A model generated the notes under the pieces. That model saw nothing but the letters and a program-made list of their open reading frames with translations. It had not been told where the DNA came from and made no database searches. Below, one piece after another: positions 25,461-35,079 of a stretch of DNA of 64,000 bases; positions within the stretch are counted from its first letter, which is position 1, and each line of letters starts with the position of its first letter. The DNA is taken from NCBI GenBank assembly GCA_022833215.1, contig JAIPUZ010000061.1:37927-101926 (forward strand), in the 5' to 3' direction. The translations under genes and the position numbers were made by a program. The stretch comes from Mesorhizobium sp. (GTDB lineage: Bacteria; Pseudomonadota; Alphaproteobacteria; Rhizobiales; Rhizobiaceae).

Positions 25461-26660
25461 CTATCGTTCGTTTGCGAGCACGCCATCGCGCACCAGAATG
25501 TCTATCTGCCCGGCATCCATGCCGAGCACTTCCGACAGCACCTGCCGTCCATCCGCGCCCAGCCTTGGAGGAGGCGAACTGCGCGATACCGCCATGCCCG
25601 AGAACCTGACCGGCTGGGTCATGGTGGTGATGCGCGTTCCTTCAGGCGTGTCGATTGCGTGCAGCACTCCGCGTTGGCGGGCCTGAGGACTCGCGATTGC
25701 CTGGCTTGCCGTCAGGATCGGTGAACAGGGCACGTCGTGGTGCTGGAGGGTGTTAATGACCTCCTCGACGCTGCGCGTGCCGCTCCATGCCTCGATATAT
25801 TGTTTGAGCTGTTCGTGATTTTCATTGCGCCGGCCGTTGTCGCAAAACCGCTCGTCTCGTGAAAGGTCGGGGTTGCCCATAGCCTCGGCGAGGCGCGCGA
25901 ACTGTTTCGGATTGAGGACGGCGATGGTGAAGTGCCCGTCACGGGCCCGGAAGACGCCGAAGGGAGCTCCCAGAGGGTGGCGGTTGCCGACGCGTGAGGG
26001 CGGCGCCTCGCCATAGAAATGCTGTGCCAGCGCGGCTGGAAGGAAGCTGGTCAGGCAGTCATGCATGGCGACATCCACATATTGTCCCCGCCCACTGCGT
26101 TCGCGGGCGAGCAGCGCTGCAAGCACCGACCATGATGCGAACAGGCCGGTCGTCAGGTCCGCAACGGACTCGCCGGTCATCATCGGCGGCCCGTCAGGGT
26201 CGCCGTTGAGGTCGAGAAAGCCGGTCATTGCCTGGATGATGAGGTCGTAAGCGGGAAGGTTGCCCATCGAGCTTGTCTGACCGAACCCCGAGATGGAAAC
26301 ATAGACGAGGCGCGGGTTGATGGCCGAAAGTTCCGGATATCCGAGGCCCATCCGTTCCATGACGTCGGGGCGGAAATTCTCCACCAGCACATCGCATTGC
26401 CCGACAAGTTCGCGCACGATGCGACGCCCTTCGTCTGAGCGAAGGTCGATGGACAGGCTTTTCTTGTTCCGGTTGAGCAGGAGGAAAAGGCCGCCCGTGC
26501 CGTCGGATATGGGGGGAACGTGCCGATAATCGTCCCCCTCGGGCGCTTCGATCTTTATCACCTCGGCGCCAAGGTCGCCCAGCAGGGCCGTGCAAAACGG
26601 GCCAGCCAGAACACGTGTGAAATCAAGGATACGGATATCGTCGAGAAAGGGCTGGGCCAT
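25461..26660 (-). CDS. CaiB/BaiF family III CoA-transferase
   Basis: This 399-residue family III CoA-transferase moves CoA between carboxylic acids. LDFTRVLAGPFCTALLGDLG (residues 15-34) and VENFRPDVMERMGLGY are family hallmarks, and the Asp in GESVADLTTGLFA near residue 169 is at the expected nucleophile position. GGAGG precedes ATG 26660. It forms an operon with the acyl-CoA dehydrogenase and is divergent from a LysR regulator across a 91-nt gap. Confidence 0.94.
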   Translation of the reverse strand: MAQPFLDDIRILDFTRVLAGPFCTALLGDLGAEVIKIEAPEGDDYRHVPPISDGTGGLFLLLNRNKKSLSIDLRSDEGRRIVRELVGQCDVLVENFRPDVMERMGLGYPELSAINPRLVYVSISGFGQTSSMGNLPAYDLIIQAMTGFLDLNGDPDGPPMMTGESVADLTTGLFASWSVLAALLARERSGRGQYVDVAMHDCLTSFLPAALAQHFYGEAPPSRVGNRHPLGAPFGVFRARDGHFTIAVLNPKQFARLAEAMGNPDLSRDERFCDNGRRNENHEQLKQYIEAWSGTRSVEEVINTLQHHDVPCSPILTASQAIASPQARQRGVLHAIDTPEGTRITTMTQPVRFSGMAVSRSSPPPRLGADGRQVLSEVLGMDAGQIDILVRDGVLANER

Positions 26661-26751
26661 GGGGACCTCCGAAGTGATCCGCCTCAGCGTAAAGCCTCGA
26701 CATAAAAGAAAAAGAATTGATTTCGATTAGCTGATATTGGAAAATCTTATA

Positions 26752-27648
26752 ATGATTTCGTTGCGGCAACTTCACTATTTCGTAGCGGCGGCGCAGGCGG
26801 GATCGGCCACGCGCGCGGCCGAGCGCCTCAATGTATCCCAGCCATCCATCTCCACCGCGATACGCGAGCTGGAGGGGCAATTCGGGCAGCCGCTGTTCGA
26901 GCGACGGCAAGCTCTCGGACTGGAGCTGACGAGGTTCGGTGTCGAAAAGCTGGCTGAGGCGCGGCTGGTTCTGGATCGAATGGAGCATTTCGCCACGGTC
27001 TCCGGCGCGGGCCCGTCGCCCCGGCTCAGCCTTGCCTATTTCGCCACCATCGGGCCTTCCTGCCTGCCGCCGGTGCTGGCAAGGCTTCTGCGGGAGATGC
27101 CGCAATTGCAGGTGGATTTGCGCGAATGCGATCTGGACGCACTGTCCAGATCGCTGGAAAAGGGCATCGTCGATCTCGCGCTCACCTATGACGTGGGCCT
27201 GCCTGCCAGTATTTCGCGCGAAGTGCTTGTCGAGTATCAGCCGCATGCGGTGATGGCCGCAGACCATCTTCTTGCGCGACAGCCAGACGTCTCGCTTGCC
27301 GAACTCGCGCAACATCCCTTCATACTCATCGACCTGCCGCTGAGCCGCGAGTTCCTGATGGTGCCGTTCTGGCAGCAGGGCTTGTCCCCCAATGTGATAT
27401 TGAGAACCGCATCTGTCGAAATGGTGCACAGCATGGCGGCCAACGGCCTGGGTGTCTCGATGCTCTTCAGCCGGTCCCGTAACGATATGAGCCGGGATGG
27501 AAAGCCGGTTGCCTGCCTGCCGATCCGCGACGCGCCACCCGGCCAGAGGCTGGTCGCGGCCTATGCGTCCGGAACTCCCGTGACGGCAGCGGCAAAAGCG
27601 GCGCTGTCCATCATCCGCTCTCATTTTTCGGGAACGGACGAAGGATAA
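26752..27648 (+). CDS. LysR-family transcriptional regulator
   Basis: This 298-residue regulator has the N-terminal HTH (LRQLHYFVAAAQAGSATRAA then ERLNVSQPSISTAIRELE) and a C-terminal periplasmic-binding-like effector domain. ATG 26752 gives MISLRQLHYFV, the standard LysR start; an upstream TTG at 26737 is less likely. Divergence from the CoA-transferase operon with a short AT-rich spacer (26661-26751) suggests it controls that operon, which is the classic LysR arrangement. Confidence 0.93.
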   Translation: MISLRQLHYFVAAAQAGSATRAAERLNVSQPSISTAIRELEGQFGQPLFERRQALGLELTRFGVEKLAEARLVLDRMEHFATVSGAGPSPRLSLAYFATIGPSCLPPVLARLLREMPQLQVDLRECDLDALSRSLEKGIVDLALTYDVGLPASISREVLVEYQPHAVMAADHLLARQPDVSLAELAQHPFILIDLPLSREFLMVPFWQQGLSPNVILRTASVEMVHSMAANGLGVSMLFSRSRNDMSRDGKPVACLPIRDAPPGQRLVAAYASGTPVTAAAKAALSIIRSHFSGTDEG

Positions 27649-27701
27649 GGCCGCGATTTCGTCGCATGCGAGGCTGCCGTTGAAAGCCTCGCGCAGTCGG
27701 T

Positions 27702-28883
27702 TTACGGCCGGCCGCCTCCCGCCGGCATGGCTGTTTCGACCAGCCGTGCCCACAAAGAAACGCCATAGGGGATCGCATCGTCGCTGAAATCATAGGCGGG
27801 ATGGTGGAGCGCCGCGCTGTCGCCGTTGCCCACGAAGAGATAGGCTCCCGGCCGTGCGTTGAGCATCTCGGCGAAGTCTTCCGCGCCCATCATGGCAGGC
27901 ATGTCGGTGACGATGTTGTCTTCTCCGACAATCCCGCTGGCGACACGCTCCAGAAGAGCAGCCTGCTCGGGCCGATTGATCATGGCGGGAACTTCGCGAC
28001 TGTAAGCCGTCTCGGCTTGCGAGCCGAAAGCCGCCGCTATCTGGCAGGCGATCTCTCCGAGCCGCTTTTCCACGAGGTCCTGCACCTGTGCAGAGAAGGT
28101 GCGCACGGTGCCGAGTATCTCGGCGCTGTGCGGAATGACGTTGAAGGCATCCCCGGCGCTGATGCGTCCAACCGACACCACAGCGCGCTCCAGAGAATCC
28201 ACGTCGCGGGAAACGATCGATTGCAGGGCGGTGACGAGGTGGCAGGCCGCGACGATCGGGTCCCGCCCCATATGCGGCATCGCCGCGTGCGCGCCTTTGC
28301 CGTTGAGGGTGATGCGGAACGTATCGGCAGCAGCCATGACAGGGCCCGCTCTCACGGCAAAGCGGCCGACCTCCATGCCGGGGAGGTTGTGCATGCCGTA
28401 TATTTCCTGGATGCCGAAGCGCTCCATCAGGCCGTCGTCCAGCATCGCCCTTGCGCCATCTGCGCCTTCTTCCGCCGGCTGGAACACCAGAACGGCCTCG
28501 CCGTCGAAATTGCGGGTCTCGGCCAGATATCTGGCAGCACCCAGCAACATTGCGGTGTGGCCGTCATGTCCACAGGCGTGCATCTTGCCCGGCACCTGAG
28601 AACGATAACCGGCCTCGCCGATCTCCTCGATAGGCAAGGCGTCCATGTCGGCGCGCAGGCCGATGCGACGGCGGGAGCCGCCGCTGCGGCCGCGTATGAC
28701 CGCGACCACGCCGCTCTGTCCGATGCCTGTCTCAACGATATCGCAACCGAATTCCCGCAGCTTTTCGGCGACAAAGGCCGAAGTGCCGGCGAGATCGAAC
28801 AGAAGTTCGGGATTGCGATGCAGATGCTGACGCCATCCGGCGATTTCCGGCGTAAATTCGGCAACACGATTGATGACAGCCAT
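27702..28883 (-). CDS. M20-family amidohydrolase (hippurate hydrolase-like)
   Basis: This 393-residue metallopeptidase/aminoacylase has RADMDALPIEE, MHACGHDGHTAMLLG, PAEEGADGARAM and the C-terminal HHPAYDFSDDAIPYGV, all metal or active-site segments of the M20D group that hydrolyse N-acyl amino acids. GAGGAG precedes ATG 28883. It is the last gene of a minus-strand operon with a binding-protein-like gene and an aldolase. A second, similar M20 enzyme is at 35872-37056. Confidence 0.93.
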   Translation of the reverse strand: MAVINRVAEFTPEIAGWRQHLHRNPELLFDLAGTSAFVAEKLREFGCDIVETGIGQSGVVAVIRGRSGGSRRRIGLRADMDALPIEEIGEAGYRSQVPGKMHACGHDGHTAMLLGAARYLAETRNFDGEAVLVFQPAEEGADGARAMLDDGLMERFGIQEIYGMHNLPGMEVGRFAVRAGPVMAAADTFRITLNGKGAHAAMPHMGRDPIVAACHLVTALQSIVSRDVDSLERAVVSVGRISAGDAFNVIPHSAEILGTVRTFSAQVQDLVEKRLGEIACQIAAAFGSQAETAYSREVPAMINRPEQAALLERVASGIVGEDNIVTDMPAMMGAEDFAEMLNARPGAYLFVGNGDSAALHHPAYDFSDDAIPYGVSLWARLVETAMPAGGGRP

Positions 28884-28909
28884 GGCACGGCTCCTCTGTG
28901 AATTCCGGA

Positions 28910-29890
28910 TCAGGCAGATTCTGCGAGCATTGCCTCGAACTCGGCGAACAGTTGCTCCGGATCGGCGGGCGATTCCACCAGTCCCTGTTCGAACTGTTCG
29001 CGGCACATCGCGGCCAGCATTCGCCGGGTCGCCGGACCCGTGCTTCCGAAGGGCGGCGTATCTTCGGCAAAATCAGCGAGCATGGTTTCGACCTCGGCGG
29101 TCGCCCATGGCGATGTCTCGCCGAATTTCTTCGCCTTGGTGAACCATTGCTGCCATGAGGCGCGCAGCGCGTTGTAGACGGCAACGACCGCGGCCGGATG
29201 GCGCTCTGCGAAATCGCGTCTGAAAGCCATGATGTGGAATGCGGGATAGATGCCGGTGCGCTTGTGGAACTCGGCCTCCGCCGACCGGAAATCGACAACC
29301 AGCCGTCGTGCCGCGCCATTCGGCGCGAACACCATATCCGGCATGAAGGCGGTGGTGATGGCATCGATTCTGCCTGCCATCATCTCCGCCATCAGGTTGC
29401 GGTCATCGGAAAGGAATTCGGTTCCGGGCGGCGGCACGACATCCTGCGGCGTGCGCGGCTTGAGGCCCGTAGTTTCGTCCAGATGACCGATCACCCACTG
29501 GACGTCGCCCATATCGACGCCGGAATCGCGCAACGCCTGCCGGGCCCACAGCGTGCCGCTGTCGCTCCATGAGTTGCAGCCTATGCGCTTGCCGCGCAGA
29601 TCGGACAGCCGGGTCAGGCCGGAATCGCGGCGCACGATGTAGTTCCGGTGCCTGAAACCGCGCAGCACGAATGCCGGCAAGCCGACAAGGCCACGGTCGC
29701 CGTTGGCATAACCCATAACATAGCGGTTGAACGAGACTTCTCCGACGTCGCGGCCATCGGAAAATTCGTTGCCGATGTCGGCATGGTGATCGATGATCAG
29801 ATCGATGCCGGGTGTGGCCACATTGCCGAGGATCAGCGGGCAGAACTGGTCATAGGCCCGCAGGACCATGTTGACGGATATGCTGGACAT
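28910..29890 (-). CDS. 4,5-dihydroxyphthalate decarboxylase-like / periplasmic-binding-fold protein, copy 1
   Basis: This 326-residue protein has the PBP2-like fold seen in NMT1-type and 4,5-dihydroxyphthalate decarboxylase-like proteins. The segments VGEVSFNRYVMGYANGD, GFRHRNYIVRRDSGLTRLSD and LRGKRIGCNSWSDSGTLWAR are shared almost in register with the protein at 32288-33259. I see no signal peptide, which favours a cytoplasmic enzyme or ligand sensor over a transporter subunit. ATG 29890 follows GGTGGCG. It lies between the aldolase and the M20 amidohydrolase. The exact function is unknown. Confidence 0.8.
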   Translation of the reverse strand: MSSISVNMVLRAYDQFCPLILGNVATPGIDLIIDHHADIGNEFSDGRDVGEVSFNRYVMGYANGDRGLVGLPAFVLRGFRHRNYIVRRDSGLTRLSDLRGKRIGCNSWSDSGTLWARQALRDSGVDMGDVQWVIGHLDETTGLKPRTPQDVVPPPGTEFLSDDRNLMAEMMAGRIDAITTAFMPDMVFAPNGAARRLVVDFRSAEAEFHKRTGIYPAFHIMAFRRDFAERHPAAVVAVYNALRASWQQWFTKAKKFGETSPWATAEVETMLADFAEDTPPFGSTGPATRRMLAAMCREQFEQGLVESPADPEQLFAEFEAMLAESA

Positions 29891-29900
29891 GGCGCCACCC

Positions 29901-30704
29901 TCAGTCCGCTTGATCGGGATCGACAGGCAGGCCGACCGCTTCCCGGAAGCGCCTGATGTCGGCCACGCAGGCATCGTGCAAACGGCTGGCGTCGGACCCG
30001 CTGGAGATAAGCGCGTAGCCGCGCTCATACATGTCTCCGAGCGACTTGCCGGGCCACAGCACCGAACCGAGGGATTTACCGGCGACCTTCGCGGCCCGCT
30101 CGACGCTTTCGATCATCTCCACCACGCCGGGATGCGACATCTGGCCCATCACCCCGGCCGAGGCGGAGAGATCGTAGGGTCCGATGAAGATCATGTCGAT
30201 GCCGTCGACAGCGGCTATCTCTGCGGCATTGCGCACGCCTTCCACCGTTTCGATCTGCACCGCCAGCAGCACATTGTCGTTGGCGGTGGCCGCATAGTCC
30301 CTTGCCCTGATGCCGAAACCCGAGGCGCGGATGGTGCCGGGCGCTGCGCCCCGGTTGCCATGGGGCGGGTAGCGGCACCAGTCGACGATTTGGCGCGCTT
30401 CGTCGGCGGTCTCGACCGACGGCGTCACGAGCCCGGCCGCGCCGAGGTCGAGAACCCGCCGCATATAGTTCCCGTCCATGCGGGGCACGCGCACCAATGC
30501 GACCGTTGGCGAAGATTCCAGTGCCAGCAACTGCACGCCCAACGACATGTGGTCGCCTATGCCGTGCTCATGGTCGATGATGATGAAGTCGAAACCGGCC
30601 TCGCAGATTACCTGCGTTGCGAAGGGGCTGCCGAGCACACTCCAGCTTCCATAGACCTTTTCGCCCCGCGCGATGCGCTGCTTCAACGTGTTCGGTCGAT
30701 ACAT
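29901..30704 (-). CDS. HpcH/HpaI aldolase family protein
   Basis: This 267-residue class II metal aldolase cleaves 2-oxo-4-hydroxy acids to pyruvate plus an aldehyde. GFDFIIIDHEHG (near residue 40), VALVRVPRMDGNYMRRVLDL, the metal Glu in VQIETVEGVRN and DGIDMIFIGPYDLSAS are present. It is the first gene of a three-gene minus-strand operon. The combination of aldolase, decarboxylase-like protein and amidohydrolase suggests breakdown of a hydroxylated aromatic or branched acid amide; the substrate is not determinable here. Confidence 0.91.
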   Translation of the reverse strand: MYRPNTLKQRIARGEKVYGSWSVLGSPFATQVICEAGFDFIIIDHEHGIGDHMSLGVQLLALESSPTVALVRVPRMDGNYMRRVLDLGAAGLVTPSVETADEARQIVDWCRYPPHGNRGAAPGTIRASGFGIRARDYAATANDNVLLAVQIETVEGVRNAAEIAAVDGIDMIFIGPYDLSASAGVMGQMSHPGVVEMIESVERAAKVAGKSLGSVLWPGKSLGDMYERGYALISSGSDASRLHDACVADIRRFREAVGLPVDPDQAD

Positions 30705-30850
30705 GGTTCGTCTTCCGCCTTGGCTTGCGAGCTTGTGGATCTGCCCCTTCGGGCAAGGTCAGCGAAAGATAGGCGGCGGGGTCTGCAAGGAAATCGAAAT
30801 AATCTTCGAATGGCATAAGGGCTGGCTATGTCCGACCGTGTGGCCGGACG

Positions 30851-32185
30851 CTATCTGGGAACTGCGCAAGCCGCCTTTATGGCCCTGGCAACGCGTTCGG
30901 TTTCCTCCAGAGGCATGACGCTGGTGGCCACGCGTATGGTGTTGGCGGGCTTCAGCGAGAATTTCGAGCCGGGATGAACGGCGATTCCGTGTGCCGCAAG
31001 CGTGACCAGTGCATAGCTTTCCGATATCACGGGGATGAGCACGCTCAAACCGTCGCCGGTCTCGAACTCTATTCCGTGTCTATACAGGGACGCTGCCAGG
31101 GCGTGCCTGCGTTCGCGATAGGCGGCTTTTGCCCCGCCGACAGTTGCATGCGTTCCGGCGTCCCGGAGCAGCCAGGACACTGCCCCCTGAAGCACCCTGC
31201 TCGTCCAGCCGGCGCTGAAGCTGCGATAGGACTGGATCTGCTCGACAAGGCTGGCCGAGCTCGACAGGACCGCCATCCTCAGGTCCGGTCCGAGCGTTTT
31301 CGAGTAGGAAAGGATGTGGATGACCCGATCGGGAAAGCGTCTGCCCAGCGAATGCCGCTTCGTTTCGGAAATGTCTCCGACGCCATCATCCTCGATGACA
31401 AGCGTTTCGCTGCCTTCAAGCACATCGCCAAGCGCCTCCAGCCTTTCAGTGGTCACCGAAGTGCCATCGACCGAATGGACGCGGGGCTGAAACAGAAAGG
31501 CCACGGGTTTCGATTTCATCGCAGCGGCCAGCGACTCCGGAACGGGACCAAACCTGTCGCGCGCCACGGGTATGATCGGGACGTTGATATCCTCTAGAAT
31601 GTCCAGAAGACGCAGGGCGGTCGGGTCTTCGATCGCAACCGGCGCGCCGGGGGGGACGAGGGCGTGCAGCAGCGTGTAAACGGCATTGTACCCGCCGTTC
31701 GTGACCAGAAAGGCACCGGGGTCGTAAGGCCATGTGGACCTCACCACCGCTTCGAGCTCGGGCAGGATGCGCTCGCGCTCGTAACTGTTCAGTTGCGCGG
31801 CTTTCGCCCCGTGCGCCAGTGCCCCTTCGAGGGCGGGCAGGAACGCAAGGTCGGGAGAGGCGATGGCCAGATTGAGCACCCCCGGCCCGAAATTCCCGAC
31901 GCTCACCAGCCGGGTGGGCCGCGGCGCAAAACGGTTGCCCATGACCCACGCGCCGTTTCTTCCTCGTCCGCCGATAATCTTGTGCCGGCGAAGGTCGGAC
32001 CAGGCAATGGAGACAGTCGCCGGACTTATCCCCAGTGCGAAAGCAAGGTCGCGAACCGGAGGCAGCTTGGTTCCGACCGGCAGGGCGCCGGAGCGGATAA
32101 GCGCTCCCGTTTCCAGCGCTATGCCGCGCGATGTCCTGTCGCCGAGGCGATCCGCAAACCATTGAGCATCGTAGGTATTCGCCAT
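30851..32185 (-). CDS. MocR-type regulator (GntR winged helix fused to aminotransferase-like domain)
   Basis: This 444-residue regulator has an N-terminal GntR HTH (LPPVRDLAFALGISPATVSI, positions about 41-60) fused to a fold-type I aminotransferase-like domain with the PLP-binding Lys in SYSKTLGPDLRMAVLSS. MocR proteins often control genes next to them through PLP-linked effectors. ATG 32185 is used; an in-frame TTG 9 nt upstream is less likely. It is divergent from the binding-protein/ABC operon at 32288 across a 102-nt spacer with matched repeats. Confidence 0.92.
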   Translation of the reverse strand: MANTYDAQWFADRLGDRTSRGIALETGALIRSGALPVGTKLPPVRDLAFALGISPATVSIAWSDLRRHKIIGGRGRNGAWVMGNRFAPRPTRLVSVGNFGPGVLNLAIASPDLAFLPALEGALAHGAKAAQLNSYERERILPELEAVVRSTWPYDPGAFLVTNGGYNAVYTLLHALVPPGAPVAIEDPTALRLLDILEDINVPIIPVARDRFGPVPESLAAAMKSKPVAFLFQPRVHSVDGTSVTTERLEALGDVLEGSETLVIEDDGVGDISETKRHSLGRRFPDRVIHILSYSKTLGPDLRMAVLSSSASLVEQIQSYRSFSAGWTSRVLQGAVSWLLRDAGTHATVGGAKAAYRERRHALAASLYRHGIEFETGDGLSVLIPVISESYALVTLAAHGIAVHPGSKFSLKPANTIRVATSVMPLEETERVARAIKAACAVPR

Positions 32186-32197
32186 CGCTGACAACTT

Positions 32198-32247
32198 TAA
32201 ATGTTTAATGTCATAATAACATTTGATAGGTTCGGCTTAAACATTTA
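32198..32247. promoter_or_regulatory. Inverted repeats in the MocR divergent promoter
   Basis: TAAATGTTTAA (32198-32208) and TTAAACATTTA (32237-32247) are exact reverse complements with centres 39 nt apart, and AACATTT recurs at 32218-32224 between them. The spacing is about four helical turns, which fits binding of a dimeric regulator to both arms. The cognate protein is presumably the adjacent MocR. Confidence 0.55.
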
Positions 32248-32287
32248 CGGAGCCTTCGTCAAACCGTTTGGGTAAAAGAGGAAGTGC

Positions 32288-33259
32288 ATGCGGGTTCCGG
32301 TCAAAATCGCCACCCGGGATTGGGATTACCTGACGCCACTGGTTCTCGGCGAAGTCAGTTCGGAGCGGATTGACCTTCAGGTGGACAGGGTGGGAACGCT
32401 GATCCCGGATCTTGGCACCAGCGACATCTACGATGCCGCCGAAGTGTCGTTCAGCCGCTACACCTCTGCCATGGCTGCGGGCGACGACGCCGTTATCGGC
32501 ATCCCCTGCTTCATCATGCGTGGCTTCCGTCACCGATGCATCATCACGGCTGAAGAAAGCCCCATGACGCGCTTGTCGGACCTCGCCGGAAAGCGCATAG
32601 GCGTCACAGGCTGGCGGGACTCGGGCAACACCTGGACGCGTGCGGCGCTGCGCCGTGAAGGCGTCGGTGTGGAGGATGCATTCTGGTTTGCCGGCCGCCT
32701 GACGGCGAGCCACCCGATCACCGACCGTCTGTACGGCTTTGGCCGCCCTGGCCGCATCGAGGCCGCACCGGGCGAGCGCCCCATGATGGAACTGCTTGCC
32801 GAAGGTGAACTCGATGCCGTCTTCACGCCCTTCATGCCGGACGGTTATTTCGAGAACGGTTCCGGCTTTCGCCAGCTGCTGCCGGATTTTGTGAAAGCGG
32901 AAAAGGCTTATTTCGACGATGTCGGTTACGTGCCTGGCATGCATATAGTGGCGGTCAAGGCCAGGCTGGCCGAGCAGCATCCCTGGTTGCCGGCCGAACT
33001 GACGCGACTGGTGGACGAGAGCCAGCGGGTCTGGACATCGAGGCGTCGCAAATATGCGGAAACAACGCCATGGATGTTCGGGGAACTGCTGCGTTCCGCG
33101 CGCGATCTTCCGGCGGACTGGAACGCCAGCGGGCTTGGCGTCAATTCCGCTATGATTGCCGATTTCGTCACCGAACTGCGGGAGCAGGGCATCCTGCAGT
33201 CCAGTCTTACGCCTCAATCGCTCTTTCCCTTTGAGGCAGAACTTTCCGTCAAAGCCTGA
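32288..33259 (+). CDS. 4,5-dihydroxyphthalate decarboxylase-like / periplasmic-binding-fold protein, copy 2
   Basis: This 323-residue protein is homologous to that at 28910-29890: AAEVSFSRYTSAMAAGDDAV, GFRHRCIITAEESPMTRLSD and LAGKRIGVTGWRDSGNTWTR align with the other copy. It too lacks a clear signal peptide. It begins the plus-strand operon that continues into a complete amino acid ABC transporter and an M20 amidohydrolase, and is divergent from MocR. It is either an enzyme with a binding-protein fold or a cytoplasmic ligand-binding protein; I cannot decide. Confidence 0.8.
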   Translation: MRVPVKIATRDWDYLTPLVLGEVSSERIDLQVDRVGTLIPDLGTSDIYDAAEVSFSRYTSAMAAGDDAVIGIPCFIMRGFRHRCIITAEESPMTRLSDLAGKRIGVTGWRDSGNTWTRAALRREGVGVEDAFWFAGRLTASHPITDRLYGFGRPGRIEAAPGERPMMELLAEGELDAVFTPFMPDGYFENGSGFRQLLPDFVKAEKAYFDDVGYVPGMHIVAVKARLAEQHPWLPAELTRLVDESQRVWTSRRRKYAETTPWMFGELLRSARDLPADWNASGLGVNSAMIADFVTELREQGILQSSLTPQSLFPFEAELSVKA

Positions 33260-33291
33260 AACAACTCATCCAGATCACGGAGGAGAATACC

Positions 33292-34164
33292 ATGAGAAAA
33301 TCGATCTGCATTCTTGCCTCGCTGACGATGACGTTCGCTGCCGGCGCTGCCTGGTCGCAGGATATCCAGAAGCAGACCCTCAACGAAGAGCTGCGCGCCC
33401 GCCTGCCGCAGGAAATTCTCGACGCAGGCAGGATGGTGGCCGTCAACAACGGTTCGTTCCCCCCCTACGAGATCGTCACCGGAACGGAGCTGACCGGAGC
33501 GACCAGGGACATTTCCGACGCCATTGGCGAGATCCTCGGCGTGACCATCGATCATGCGTCCGTTGCGGGCCTGCCTGCCTTGCTGAGCGGCATCAATTCC
33601 GGACGCTATCAGTTCTCGATGGGGCCGGTCGGCGATTATCCGGATCGCCAGAAGGCGAACGACTTCATCGACTGGGCGCGCGAATACGTCGTTTTCGCCG
33701 TCGAGAAAGGAAATCCCCCGGGCATCACCTCGCTTGACACGAGCTGCGGCAAGCGGATCGCCGTGATGGCCGGCGGCTCGGCGGAAAAGGTCATCAAGGA
33801 ACAGTCCGAAAAATGCGTTGCCGACGGGAAATCTGCTGTGGAGGTCCAGTCCTTCACGGATCAGCCGAGCTCCATTCTGGCCGTTCGCTCGAAGCGCTCC
33901 GATGCGTTCTTCTCCTCGCAGGCTCCCCTCACCTACTTCGTGCAACAGGCCAATGGCCAGCTTGAGCTGTCCGGCATCGGACAGGCCAACGGCTTCAAGG
34001 ACATCTATCAGGGTGCTGTCGTGAAGAAGGACTCTCCGCTGGGCGGTGTGCTGCTCGATTCCTTCAAGATCCTGATCGACAATGGCACATACGGCGAGAT
34101 CATGAAGAAATGGGGCCTGGAAAACAACATGACCGATGCCCCGGGCATCAATCAGGGGCAGTAA
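33292..34164 (+). CDS. ABC transporter substrate-binding protein, family 3 (polar amino acid type)
   Basis: This 290-residue periplasmic protein has a Sec signal peptide (MRKSICILASLTMTFAAGAA then WSQ, cleavage about residue 23) and SBP_bac_3 hallmarks, including ATRDISDAIGEILGV, RYQFSMGPVGDYPDRQK and the C-terminal YGEIMKKWGLE. GGAGGAG precedes the start. Its permease and ATPase follow directly. The ligand is likely an amino acid or N-acyl amino acid, given the M20 hydrolase at the end of the operon. Confidence 0.93.
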   Translation: MRKSICILASLTMTFAAGAAWSQDIQKQTLNEELRARLPQEILDAGRMVAVNNGSFPPYEIVTGTELTGATRDISDAIGEILGVTIDHASVAGLPALLSGINSGRYQFSMGPVGDYPDRQKANDFIDWAREYVVFAVEKGNPPGITSLDTSCGKRIAVMAGGSAEKVIKEQSEKCVADGKSAVEVQSFTDQPSSILAVRSKRSDAFFSSQAPLTYFVQQANGQLELSGIGQANGFKDIYQGAVVKKDSPLGGVLLDSFKILIDNGTYGEIMKKWGLENNMTDAPGINQGQ

Positions 34165-34170
34165 AGGTCC

Positions 34171-35079
34171 ATGTCCAGCACCGCTTCGATCCACACCGAC
34201 GATGCGCTGCGCGATGTAAAGCGCGCGCATGTGCCCTTCCCCGTCACCCGGCTGGCCCTGTGGGTCTTCACATTGGCCGTCGCGCTTGGGTTCGCCTATA
34301 TCGTGGCGATCAATCCCAACTTCGGCTGGCCGGTCGTCGCCCAGTATTTATTCGACCCAACGGTCATGCAGGGACTTTGGGTGACGCTGGGCCTGACGGT
34401 CGTCGCGATGATCATCGGCGTGGCGCTGGGCCTCATCCTCGCCATCGCGCGCATGTCGAACGACCGGCTGGCGTCTTCGCTCGCCGGTCTCTTCATCTGG
34501 TTCTTCCGCGGCACGCCGCTGCTGGTCCAGCTCATCTTCTGGTACAACATGTCCACCTTGTTCCCGCGCATTTCCATCGGGATCGCAAGCTGGAACACCA
34601 ACGACCTCATCACTCCGCTGACGGCTGCCATCATCGGTCTGGCCCTCAACGAGGCTGCCTACATGGCCGAGATCATACGCGGCGGTCTTCTGTCGGTTGA
34701 CAAGGGGCAGGCAGAGACGGCGCAGGCATTCGGCATGACCAGGGCGCGCGCCCTGTGGCGCATCATCATTCCGCAGGCCATGAAGTCCATCGTTCCGCCG
34801 ACCGGCAATCAGCTGATCAGCATGATCAAGGCCACGTCGCTGGTCAGCGTCATCGCCATGGCCGACCTGCTCTATTCCGTTCAGTCGATCTACAATCGCA
34901 CGTTCGAGATCATCCCGATGCTTCTGGTCGCGGTGCTCTGGTACCTGTTCATCACCTCGATCCTGAATGTCGGACAGGGCGCCATCGAGCGCTACTACAA
35001 TCGTGGCGACCGGGGCGCTCCGGATCGCACCAGGGCAAATTCCACGACTGCAGCGGGAGCAGCCGATGAGCACGTCTGA
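34171..35079 (+). CDS. ABC transporter permease, polar amino acid (HisM/GlnP) type
   Basis: This 302-residue permease has an N-terminal soluble extension, then helices, the conserved [15 protein letters not shown] motif and the EAA-like loop [20 protein letters not shown] near residue 180. A single fused-length permease of this size may work as a homodimer. It overlaps the ATPase by 14 nt. Confidence 0.92.
   Translation: MSSTASIHTDDALRDVKRAHVPFPVTRLALWVFTLAVALGFAYIVAINPNFGWPVVAQYLFDPTVMQGLWVTLGLTVVAMIIGVALGLILAIARMSNDRLASSLAGLFIWFFRGTPLLVQLIFWYNMSTLFPRISIGIASWNTNDLITPLTAAIIGLALNEAAYMAEIIRGGLLSVDKGQAETAQAFGMTRARALWRIIIPQAMKSIVPPTGNQLISMIKATSLVSVIAMADLLYSVQSIYNRTFEIIPMLLVAVLWYLFITSILNVGQGAIERYYNRGDRGAPDRTRANSTTAAGAADEHV

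Noticed and set aside
28910-33259. The two binding-fold proteins as ordinary ABC transporter binding subunits
   Set aside because: Neither has a signal peptide, the first copy has no permease or ATPase next to it, and the second is followed by its own separate family 3 binding protein.
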